This document shows, one piece after another, positions 34,307 to 46,800 of a stretch of DNA of 64,000 nucleotides; position 1 is the stretch's first letter; each line of letters begins with the position of its first letter. The position numbers and the translations under genes are program-made. This stretch comes from Microvelia longipes (lineage: Eukaryota; Arthropoda; Insecta; Hemiptera; Veliidae), in assembly GCA_018340805.1 (NCBI GenBank), contig JACMZG010001863.1, positions 21,356,085-21,420,084 of the forward strand, written 5' to 3'. The notes beneath the pieces are model-generated. The model made no database searches. It saw nothing but the letters and a program-made list of their open reading frames with translations, and was not told the origin of the DNA.

Positions 34307-34744
34307 ACAAATTAGAAGCTGGTAAGATTGCCCTAAAAAATAGATACTCGTTGAGGTTCTCTTATGAGTTCATTTAAAATATCTCTGATAGCAGTAAAGA
34401 ACAAATACCTTTATCTGGTCATTGAAATTAAAGTAAATTACGGCAGTCTGGATATTGAAGTATTACTAAATTGAATTGAGAACAGAAAGTTACATTTCCC
34501 AGGTTTATGACTAAAACAGATTAGTCCTAAATAAAGCTTCTTTACCAGCCTAGTGAGACGTATGTAGAGCCAGGCTTATATATGTAACCTGGCTTATATA
34601 TCTACAATATATTAAGTATAGAAGCAAAATCAAGTTCAATGTTTTAGTGGTTTAAAATTTATTGAATTAATTCAAGTTGATTTAGAGGACTAGTGGATTT
34701 ATGCAAGCAGTTACTGAATTACTGGACCAAATTTGAAGAAAAAA

Positions 34745-35545
34745 AATCGGGTACGGGGTACCTCGGGACTTTTCCTCATCCCATTACATTCACTACGCTC
34801 ATCCTCCCTGCTTCCGACTCGCTTCACTCGTCCTCAGAATATATAATTCGCCAGATTTATACTGTAACATGTTTTAGAACTTGCTTCGCTTGTTCTCAGA
34901 TAGTAACTGCATCTGTATCATTCTCAGCAGTCACCAATACAGCACTGACCACGCTCATTACTGCTTAATTTGTATGATCCAACAAAAGTCATGGACAAAC
35001 TTGTCATATTGAAATGACACTCCGTGTATGTATTTATTAAGTTAAGGTATACACATGTACCAAATTTAAATTCAATTGAATCATTTTCTGATTTTTTACA
35101 ATTTTTTAAAAACATACACAAGTCATTTGATAAAAATTGACTAATGCTGATAATGAGATGAAACTTGGCACATATATTAGTGTTATACATAACCAAATGG
35201 GTGAAAATCTCAATCCGATCGCATCATTTTTCCTCGTTTTATATTTTTTTTTAATTTTAATAAATCATTGTGGGTTAATGACGACATAAATTGTGCCATT
35301 TCCCAATGGCACAACTGCAGCGGTAGACTGATTTTTGTACAAAGTTTTAACTCCCTAGCATAAATAAACTAGGAGCTACAATGATAACAGACACTCACAC
35401 ACACACACATATAGACAAACAATTTTGTGAAAACTACTCAGTTGGCTTTCAAAACACCTGAAACGGATAATTCCGGTTTTGGATTTTTTTGCAAACACAA
35501 TACTTTTCCTATATACCCACGGTATAAAGAGGAAAAGTAAAAATA
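34745..35545 (+). repeat. Unclassified repeat A, uninterrupted copy
   Basis: Reference copy for the split repeat at 8790-15882. It begins near gggtacggggtacctcggg and ends near ccacggtataaagaggaaaag. It includes an AC microsatellite (about 35395-35410) that the other copy shares in shorter form. No frame longer than about 90 codons; origin unknown. Confidence 0.6.
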
Positions 35546-37607
35546 GTTAACCTAATTTTTTACTACAGTTCTTAAACCTAAATACCTTAGTATTTAAAAG
35601 AAATAAAATTGAACAGTGTATTTTTTATTAATGATTTTATTACCAAAAAAGTGTTACAATCACATACATAAAAATGTACATTTATATAGTTCTAATTTGT
35701 TTTATTACATTCCAATTACTGTTGTATTTCTTAAATTTTTTTATTAAAAAGAATTAAATAATATCCTAAGTTTTAAATTAATAAATTTAAAAATGTACAT
35801 TTTAAATATAAAATTTATATTTTATTGACCAGCTCTTATTTTATTTTTTAGGCTTTTATGACCACATCAAGTAATATGTAGTGAGGCTCTAGTTTTTAAT
35901 TATAATTGAGAGAATTAATTATTTAACATTTTAAATCCATACTTAATAATTATTTCATTTTTACGACTTAAAGAGAAATGAAGTTAGCTTTTAGGATCCC
36001 TTGAAGTGTTTTTACAGACTGGGAATCATATACCCAACCTTACCATGATTTTTTTCTAAAGAGTAGATGGAGGAGAAAATAGTTTCTTTAATAATTATGC
36101 ATTAATGAAAAGTTGTTTAGCCCTTTATAATGATAAAAAGGGGTTCCCTTAAAATAGAAAGATTATTTTTAGCATGGTCCATAATCAACAAATGTCTTGT
36201 CTTTGATGAACGAATACTTTAGAAAATTTAATTAATTAACTAAAAATCAAATAAGTATAATTTAGAGAAACTAATCATGTAACAATTTCTCATAAACGCT
36301 AAAGTAAAATATTAAATACTTCACTCAAGGCCTAAATAACAATTTCAAAATAATTAAAAAACCAAATGCATTCATTTATAATTTTTCTGGTTATCACATA
36401 AATTTATTGTTTTGTAGGCTTTCCTATCTCTCTAATAATCTGATATATTTAAAAACATTTCATTTTGGTGATGTTACTTTAGTAGTAAATTAATAAATAG
36501 AACACTAGAATAAAATTATAAATGAAGAAAGTTTTATGATAATAAATAAAAATTTGGCTAAATAAATAAAATAAAGAATTACTTACAAAAAAAGAAAAGA
36601 TACCCTAAGAAATAGAAACAAATAGACAACCATTAAAGAAATATTTGGGTCATGCTAATTGTGTTCCATTAAGTATTTGTTTTAAAATAATCGTATTTTT
36701 AAGGACATATTTCCTTTATTTATAGAATAAATTACTAATATAAAACACCCATAAAAGCTTACATTTATTGCTTGGAAAAGTCTTAAGACAGATTACTGAT
36801 TATATATCCTAGAGTATATAACACTGTACAAGTTTTCCTTACATGTCAGGAAGAGCTAGCACTGAAAAAGGATCTTCCGTGTGCGCTAATCTTAGAGTAT
36901 ACAAGGAGCATTTCCTGAGAACTTCACTGAATATACTACATTTTTTTCATCATTTCAACTGTCTTTTTTAAAAGAGTGATCACAATTTTCTGGTCAAACT
37001 ATTGCTCAAACTATCTTATTTTAAAATAAAATTACCCATCAAATAAGATTAAATAAAAATAAATCTTATATAGGAAATAATAAATCTTTACTTAATTATT
37101 GTATTGCTTTGTCCATAAGTTGTATAGATTTGTTTTCAATATTTTTAACTTCAGTCTCCTTAAATTTAATGCAATTATTAAATTGAAACACATAATAAGC
37201 TTAATCAAGCAAACTTTGACCAAAAATATGTTATACAACACAAAAACACAAGAAGAGTAATTTTACGAATTTAGTTTCTCTTGTCTCCTGGTTAACTCTC
37301 TTAAACAATATGGAGGACAGTAATAATTAAGACAGGTAAAGCACTATGGAAAGACAAGATACAGATATTTTAAAACTAATGCTTCAGCAAAACTCAGCAA
37401 TAACAAATTAAAAACTGGAGAAAGCTTTGATTTAATTTTGGCTAAGTTTTATAACAGAACACAAATTATGCATACCCAAAATAATTAAGTAACATACAAG
37501 ACACAGATAATAAAACAAAATGTTTACTATTATTCAATTTATTTGAGCTAATTATAATATTTTAGAGCTTGACGACCATTTATTATTACATTTAGAACGT
37601 GAGTTAG

Positions 37608-37613
37608 TTTATT
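37608..37613 (-). terminator. Candidate GANAB polyadenylation signal
   Basis: AATAAA on the minus strand about 240 bp beyond the GANAB stop; a second one is at 37579-37584. Confidence 0.4.
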
Positions 37614-37851
37614 TGAATAAAAATCATAATTATATTGAGTTCTAAGTTTTCATAATCTTGAATTTGTACGTCAATGCTGAGTGTTATAGCCCCTTTAAGT
37701 TCAATTTGTCATTTAGTAGAGCTTTAGCACGCAAAGGCTTATAACAGAAAACAAATACAGCTTTCACATGTGAAGGTGGAAACGCAAATTACATGTCAAG
37801 CTCAAATATTATGGAGGTAGGAGGAAAGGTTTAATCAGGTGTAGCAAATAT

Positions 37852-40800
37852 CTATTGAGAGAGAGAAATGGTCCAAGGCTGAGCTATTTTTTGTCCAGGT
37901 TTCTTAATAGTTAATATTTTCTTATGAGCATCGTACGATGTACTCAATACAGTCTTACCAGCAGCTAAAACAAAATAAATAAATTTGACTCAGAAATTGT
38001 TCTTAATTGTTTCTCAACTTATCTTTATGAAAATAACTATTGAGTTAAAGACATAATATTTTTAAAAAAAAATCATTAGTAGTACTGCCGTTATAGAAAT
38101 TATATTATGTTTAACTCAAATTTTTTTAAAGAAAATCAAGTAATCAAAAATTATAAAGCAAGTAGTATAGGAAATACTAAGGGCCCAAGAATTCACTTCT
38201 TAACACCCTACTAAAATGCTGCAGAAATCTTATAAAACAATAATTAAAACTGTAATTTCAAATAGAATAGGAGCAAACCTGTATTTAAAACAGCTGATGT
38301 GAAAGGTTTGACACCAACAACTACAACTCTCTCAAGCCAGGCTGGTGTGTCGTATGTATTCTCTCCTACCAGTCTAAACACAATTAATTATTATATATAT
38401 AGTAAAGGTAACACAGGAACATTTGATGATATTGTTGGGGTCTAATAAGTTTCAGAACAGAAAAATAACAATAACTTAAAAAGGGTAGAAAAATAAAATA
38501 ATTTTAAAGTATTAAAATTTAAACTTTAGAGGGAAACACAAATTTGTACAAAAAAATTTTTAAACTCTTTGAGTTTTTAAAGTTAATATATATAGAAACC
38601 TAAGTGTTTAGTTTTAACCTAGATTTTCTAAATAAATAAAAACCTTTGTCTACACCAGAATTATAAATACAAATAATAAGATTTATAATGATCAGGAGTC
38701 ATCCCCCTTCTGAGGTTGGCTGCTTTGATTCTGAGGGATAAAACATTTTCTCTAGAGGCTGTCGTGTTTCCCCTCCCTTGTTTATTATAATCAGGATAAT
38801 AGGCTAAATAGCCCATCATAAAAAAAACTTAATTTTATTTTACTTTGTTAATATCACAATTGTAAATACAAATGTATTTACAATTGTGATATAAACTAAG
38901 TAAAATAAAATTAAGTTTTTTAAAGTTATAGTGTTTCATTTATTACGTTATAGTTCAATCATCATAAAATCTCAACATAAAATATTCAAAAGTCATCATA
39001 TAAATTTAAATAATAAATAAAACAAGAACATACAAGAATCATGTGAAATATTGAATTGTTAAATACAATACAATTGTGCGAGAGTACATGTTTCGCAAAA
39101 CACCGTAGTATCAAATGATATGGTTAAATACCGTATTACATTTATACTTACTTAGCTTGTAATGTTGTTCCATCAAAGTCTAGATGTATGAGAACTGACG
39201 AGTCTTTTCTGTATTTAAATCTATGAGTGGTTTCATCATCAATGTACAACTCTCCTTCGGCATGGCCCTAAAACATTAACGTAATTTGTAAAAAAAACTT
39301 GTGGTGTTCATGAATACCAATATATAATTTACAGTTATCTATAATTGATTCATAATATTGTCATTAAATATCAGTCAACATTCACCAAAATACGTTTTTA
39401 CATTATAGTAGAAGAATTCTTTTAACTTTTGTCACTAGGGTGGAAAATAGAAGGAATTCTTTTTATATTCAGCATTAGCACCAGAAGTAAGAAGAATTCT
39501 TCTCTATGAGTTTGTTAGATGTATCAATGCATGTTATGAATTCTTATGGTTTATTAAATTTGCTTAATTAATTAGAAGGTATTAAAGTAAATAACTATTT
39601 AAAAAATGAGTGATAGTAACAGATGTTATGAAGAAAAAAATCTGCCTAAATTAGCAACACAGGCCAAAAAAAACACAAAAAATTTGCTACCAGTGAAAAA
39701 CAGTTTATAATTTAATTATTTATTTTTTATCTATGTACGGTACTCAAAATGAGTTACATGAGAGCCTTCGCATTGTTTGCGTGGTGTTGCAACCCCTCAC
39801 TTCGTTTGGGTTGCAAAGCCACATTGCAAACTTCAGTTTTCTTCACTAGTTGTGAAATGTATTATTAACTGAAACAGCTATTTACACCAAGCAACAGCAA
39901 TTTATGTTTAAAGCATAAACATTTTTTTATCAACCAAGAGTTTGTTATGAGGTAGAGTAGAACTGAAATAGTTACCAACAAAAACCATCTCTTTAAAGTA
40001 ATTTTAAAATAAATTTAGGGGACAAAGATGTATATTTGAATTCATAATCTTTTAAGACATTATGACTTAAAAAGAGTTGTACCTTTTATGCTATTTGAGA
40101 GATCACATGGTTGCCTATGTCACAGTCAACTTCAGTTGAACAATTTAAATAAACATAATATAAAGCGATACTTTTTTACTGTAGGGCTAACTGATGCCAA
40201 ACAAAAATTTCAAAACTGACTTATTCAGAGAATTCAGTATTAGAATAACATAGCCTAAGTAACATAGAGACTCAATATCTGAGTAGCTTTAAAGAGTATG
40301 TTACAAATCAATAATCTCACCTATAGATAAAATTATTTAAACTGAATTAATTTATCAGTAAAACCTATTTTAAGTAATTATGATATGACAGATACCTGTT
40401 GATCCAATGCAACTATGAGTGTATAAGGATCATTCTTCATCAGAGGAGTTGATCTTCTCACTCTTTCTTTCTTAGCTACAATAGAACCTCCTCTCTGGAA
40501 CACTGGAACCTAAATCAAATTTATTATTAATATTGAGCTGATAAAATCAACAAATGTGACATTAGAAAATAAATTAACAACAGTTAAAGGAGTTATTAAT
40601 AAAATCACCAAACAAAAGTTTCACATTTTAAAATCACAATTTATACAAATTTGTCTAAACAAGTCTTCAAACTAACTTATGAATATCTAGTAGTTTTTGG
40701 CGACATATTTGAATGGAAAACATGGCAGGATTGCCAAAAAAAATTTACAGACTAAAGTTTCCTAGTTCTAAACTTAGCAACAACACTGAATGGTCATTCT

Positions 40801-43800
40801 TTCTTAAAATAAAAGAGTTTAAAACCAATATTTCTTTAAAAAGGTTACATTAATGTCCTAGAAATTTGATAAATTATTAGTCATGTTTAACTTCATCAGT
40901 ATAATGTAATGCCTTGTAAAGTTAATAACTCTATGACGTCACCTCAACTAAAGAATGTATAGATAAAGAAAGATGTTCCTAGGATTTATTATTTTGGACA
41001 AGATAAGGTTAATTCTGTAGCCAGTTAACTGGAGCCCTAGTATGTAATTTGGTAGTTTCACCAGGCTATATACAAGAATGCGCTACTCTTATTTCAGTTA
41101 ACTGATTAATCGAAATATTTGCTCTGTATAATAATGACCACTTTCAAGTAGATACTGGAGTAGTTAAAATAGCAATAAGTAAAGAGATGATTTTATAATA
41201 CCAACTTAGAAAAGTGGGAAGAATATGATTTGCAAATCAAATTTGGGTAGACCACAGCACTGTTTGTTGATAACAAGAGGGTGATGCTTCTTTAAGGCTA
41301 CCTTCTGTCTGACTATCTCATATATATTCCGATATTCTATACCTAATACATTCTTTGACCTCAACTAGGGCAATTAATTTTGACATAGCTGGAAGCAGAG
41401 CCAATTAATGTTGATATAGTTGGAAGCAGAGCGTTCCTGCCAAAAATTACTGGTGGGAACCAATCAAAGTCCAGAGATCTCCTTCAATCCCTGCGTTGAA
41501 AGCTACTTGATATAACATAAATAATATAAGAAAAGAAGCCTCTCCACAAAACAAAACTTTATTGGCAAAGAGCTTTCAACCTAACTAGAGGCCATCATCA
41601 GTGCAAAACCTAACAAACAAGTTACAATAGAATAAAAAAAAGGAAAATTTGATGGTCTTCATAAATAAAGGTCGCAAAATGGATTTTATGAAAAATTAGA
41701 GATTGAAAGAAGTCAGAACAGAGTTGGCGATCTGAATAAATGAAAGGGGGGAATCTTCACTCTTACTGAGAGCTATGCTACAAGCACCGCCTCCTCCTGT
41801 TGTCAGTCTGACTCTAATGCCTAGTACGAAAACATAGACTAACTAATCTTCTTCTTTAACATTCTTTTATTTTTCCTTTTAATTACATTTATATACCTAC
41901 ATATTTTATCTCCGATGTATTGTATGCATTATGCTTTATTTAAGTTTATATTTTGTTTTATATTATTCACTTAATTATTTATTTATTTTATTTTTTCATA
42001 ATTATTTAGCTTTTATTTATTCTATTGTAACTGTGATTTTGTACTAATGATGACCTCTATTAAGGTTGAAAGCACTTTGCCAATAGAGTTTTGTTTTGTG
42101 GAGAGACTCCTTTTTTTCATTATTCATGATGGACTCCATTTATGCTCATTCTACTGGTATATGATATAACATAGATAATTAACCTTTTTGACTCAGGTCT
42201 TGTAAATAAATTTTAAACAATTATTAATAGATAATACAATTACCTTATCCATATTGACAGATAATTTATAATATCCCTCATGGTAAGGTTCGTATGTATC
42301 AACATCATACCAGACAGTGTCTCCACTAGGGAAGTATACAGATATTTGAGTGGCTCCTGACTCCATCACAGGCTTAGCTAGCATACTATCACCTATGAAA
42401 TAAAAAAGTACAGAGGTTGATTTGTAGGAGTATTATAGGAGTTATGAGGACCTTTCATCACTCATTAGAAGCTGCACAGTATTAGAAGCTCTGATTGGAG
42501 TTCACCTTCACTACAGAAATGGATTAAAGGAGAAGCAATTTCCTCCTGCTTAATAGTTAGGAACTTTGGCAAGGGTCTCAATGACTATATGACAATCAAA
42601 GAGTTTGAAACAGCCAGAAATCCACTCAACAAAAATCCCTGAGAAGTTAATCTTGCTCTAACTCAAGATATGCAAGAAGTTTCAAATAGATATCCACAAC
42701 ACGAACATATTAACTTATATCAGTATTAATTTTTAATGTGTGTCAATTAAAATGATTTAAATTCAAAACAAAATAATTTTCTCACTCACCAATTAAAAAT
42801 TGATCATCCATTTTAAAAGTAGTGGAGTCATTGGGATAATGATAAAACATGGGTCTTATGACAGGTTCTCCAGTCGTGTTTAATTGATGGAATAGCGTGT
42901 ACCACAGAGGTAAGTACGAGTATCTTTGTCTGATGGAGTTCCTTATCAATTTTGTATTTTCATCACCAAATAACCAGGGTTCTCTGCGTTTGGTATCTAT
43001 GTGTGCGTGAGCTCGGTAGAATGGTAGCCATGCACCAGCCTAAAATTAAAATCATTTACTAGACACAATATGACTTAAATCAAAGATATTAGTTGTTACT
43101 GTTGAATATTAATAGAACAATCAACAAAGTTTAAGAGTTGGCCTTAGTAAGTGTAGTAGCACAATTATACGGGGCCCCACAATTTGATGATGTTAAGATA
43201 TCATTCTTAGACAGAACAATGTCTTTAAGTTTATCTTTATGTTATTAAGATATTTGATCTAGATTTTAAAATCAATAATACTGTAATAGTAGCGACAAAT
43301 TGGTAAAAATAACTGAAAAGCTAAATTAGGTAAATTATAAGTAACTTAAGATGAAACAAACTAGATTTAAGAATAAACTGAATTTTACTGGCCCTTCCAA
43401 AGGGTTGCTCCCCCTCTCCATTCGAAGGGGGGGGGGGGCTTTTTAGTTTCAAATAATCCTGACAAGCTACTTAATAAAAGATAAGAGGGTGTAAAAAGTA
43501 AAATAACACTTAGAATACTTAATACATTTTGTCATAAATAGAAAACAACTGGCTTCGATTGTTACTAAATGTTTATAATTTATTTTATATTAACCTTATT
43601 ACACCAAGACCCCAGGGGTGTTTTGTTAATAAAAAGTGTAATGGCTGGAACCGGTCCCAATTTTTCATAAATACCTTCCTGGACAAGGATCTGCAATTCT
43701 GCCGACTCGTATCGGATGGGTGTCCTAGGCAGAACGCACTTTAGGGGTCAAAGGTTCTGCCAGTGACGTCCATCCGATACAAGTCAGCAGAATTGCAGAT

Positions 43801-46800
43801 CCTTGTTCAGGAAGGTATTTACGAAAAATTAAACCCGTCTCCAGCCATTACACTGTTTATTAACTTGGGAGGTAAATTTGACCCCTAAATTGTGTTTTGC
43901 CTGGGACACCCATCGGATACGAGTCGACAGAATTGCAGATCCTTGCTTAGAAAGGTATTTACGAAAAATTGAGACCGGTTCCAGCCATTACACTTTTAAT
44001 TAACAAAACACCCCTGGACTCTTGGTCTATATTGATCGGTAAAAAAAAAATAATACAACTCTGACTATAAGTCAGAGTTGTATTATGGGTTGAGTTAGTT
44101 GAGTTATGGGGGCCTATAACTTGATGATCTTAAAATAGACTTCACTAAGCTCAATTAGGACCCTACTTAAAGGTTTAAGGTTTTAGCAAAACTAAAACTG
44201 GGGCCCCACTGTTTGATGATGTTAAGATAGAATATACTTAGTTCTAATGGTCCCATTTATTAGTAATAAAATGATAGAGTACAACACCAACTAGGGCCAA
44301 CAATTTTTTTTACATTAACTTATTGGGGGCTCTCCTGCATAGCGGGGCTCATAGATACACTTCTGAACTAAAAGTTATTTTGGGTTAACCCATAGAGGGT
44401 GTAATAATTTAAATGATTATGTTTAGAGTATTGATAAATAATCAAAACATTGACTTAATATTTGTGCTAAATATATAAAACCAGTGAATGAATTCTAATA
44501 GTATTTTATTTTTTAATAAAATGATTATATAATTATGATTAATTAATGAGCTTAAGTCCCGAATAAAAACTAAACATTAGTATATACACAACTAGAATAG
44601 TGGAAACATGAACTCACCTGATACCACCTTACTAACAGCTCAGGTTGAGGATTATTAAAGAAGCCACCAACATCAGCACCACAAAAACTAAATCCTGCTA
44701 AGGCAAGAGATAAACACATAGGTATAGAAGCTTTAAGATGAGACCACTCAGCCATATTGTCGCCAGTCCATATAGCAGTGTAACGTTGCGAACCACTGAA
44801 TGCTGATCTGGTTAGAATAAACGGACGTTTGGTTTCCTCTACAGTGGGAGCTGAGTCTCTCTCAAGTAAACCTCTGTAAGTACCCATAACCTAGACAAAA
44901 AAAATTGCAAGATATAATAAGTATTTTTGTTTCTTTACAAGAAATGAAGAAAATAAAAAACCAGTAGATGTAACCACTTGCTCTTTATGTGATTACATGA
45001 GTCATGATTCTGAGCACTGTCCATGTCAGCATAGTCTGTTAACTGATATATTTATTTATAATGTTAACATAGGAATTAAGCATTTACTCAAAGGGTATAT
45101 AATCTTTGGAGTTAATCAGTTAAACTAAAAATACTTTAGATAAACTTTGATTCGATTAAAAACTACAATCAAAGACTAGACAAGGTGAATCTAGTCCTCT
45201 ACTTTTTTCAATTCTTGGTAAGCTTCTAATAAAGCTTGTATAGGATTTTGTTTAATAAAGTATGTGTTCTGAGAGGGCATACACATACATAAAATGATAA
45301 CAATATCTGGTCTGGTTTCAAAATTTTTTAAGGGTAGAATGTTCTTGCCACATTTGTTTATGTGTCAAATCCCTTAGGAAAAAACTGTTAGTACCCATAA
45401 CCCAAGAATTATATTTCATAATATTTTTATTTTTTATATTTCTTGATCTGCTCAAGAAATTATATTTGAAAATGTAATTACTCATTGGTATTTAGGTTTC
45501 TTGTGGAAAAATACTGGGACAAAAGTTGTTATGAACTGAGAACACAGCTCTGCATGCTGGACCTCAAAATCAACATAATGAGCCCCCTGATCCGTTTAAC
45601 ATGATCTCATATCAACCTGAATAATCATCTCTTGATCCTACTAAATGAAGTTTTAATCAATGTACTATTTTTACACAAATTTCATAAGTCCTATATTTCT
45701 TATAAAATGCTAGAATTAGATTATATAATCAAATGCTACACATTTCCATGCATAGGAATATTTGCACAAAATAATATTAGCTGTGACCCTAAATATATTT
45801 ACATGATATAAGCCATAAGTATTATGTATCTCCCTGTGTTCCCATCCTCCATAGTGTAGATTATCTTTAGGCATTGTTATCTCAGGTCCATTAAACACTG
45901 ATGGCTCGTTCATGTCATTCCAAATATACAAATCTTTTGTAGACCCTTTGTAGTTTGAATAGGAATACCTAGAAACAAATTATAGAAAAGAAATTTAAAT
46001 AATTAACTACAGATTAATTATTTGCTTCATAATACTCAAATAATCATAAAATATCATCTTAATCACTCCACAAATTGAAAAAAAAAAAATACATGAAGGT
46101 TTGTGTAAAATTATGTAAATTTATTTTTTTTCTTAACTAGTACACTGTTGCTTGTTTACCATATACAAAGCTACATGGGTTAGTACAAGAAAATGACTGA
46201 CCAATATAATTACTATTACAGTGCAATATTTAACTCATTGAAAACTTGTTTTAATTGCCTTTAATGAAGTTTTAATAGCTATTTGTAAAACTAGCTAAAA
46301 ATGGAATATTACTGATTACATTAAAATGCCCCCCCCCCCACCGAAAGCGAGGGTAGACTACAGAAATTATCAGCAGAGGCGAAGCTGAGACAGACAAATT
46401 ACTATAAGTAAACGTGTCAGTAATGTTTTCTTTCCTACCTTGTTGAATACAATATTTAAAGTAGCTGTCATTTATGACTAACCAATTTTTAGCAATAAAT
46501 CTGAGAAGTGTCTTCCATTATAGTAGTTTAATAATGCTTCATTTCCTCCCATAACCACATAAAAATAAGTTTAAACAGAATCTTGTTTCTTCTAATTTTG
46601 TTCTTGTTCAAACAAATTTTGATTTAAGCTCTAACATTTAAGTATATTGAGACTTATTTTTATTTTAACTTTAAAAATGTTTTAATGAACCCCATAAATT
46701 TATGCAGCTGGTTTACTTGAACAAGCTTAATCCCATCACTGGTTCTAAAAACGGAAATAATAGATAGAAAGCAATACCTCGACGAATAGTAATCTTGAAC

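Larger units (their letters stand above)
34272..37851. other. Convergent intergenic region between VPS26C and GANAB
   Basis: Contains the VPS26C polyadenylation signal, a complete-looking copy of repeat A (34745-35545) and then about 2.3 kb of AT-rich DNA with no exon or recognised repeat. Two minus-strand AATAAA signals (37579-37584, 37608-37613) could serve GANAB. Confidence 0.5.

Noticed and set aside
43601..44028. CRISPR-like array
   Set aside because: The repeats are inverted arms of unequal spacing in an insect intron, not direct repeats with regular spacers.
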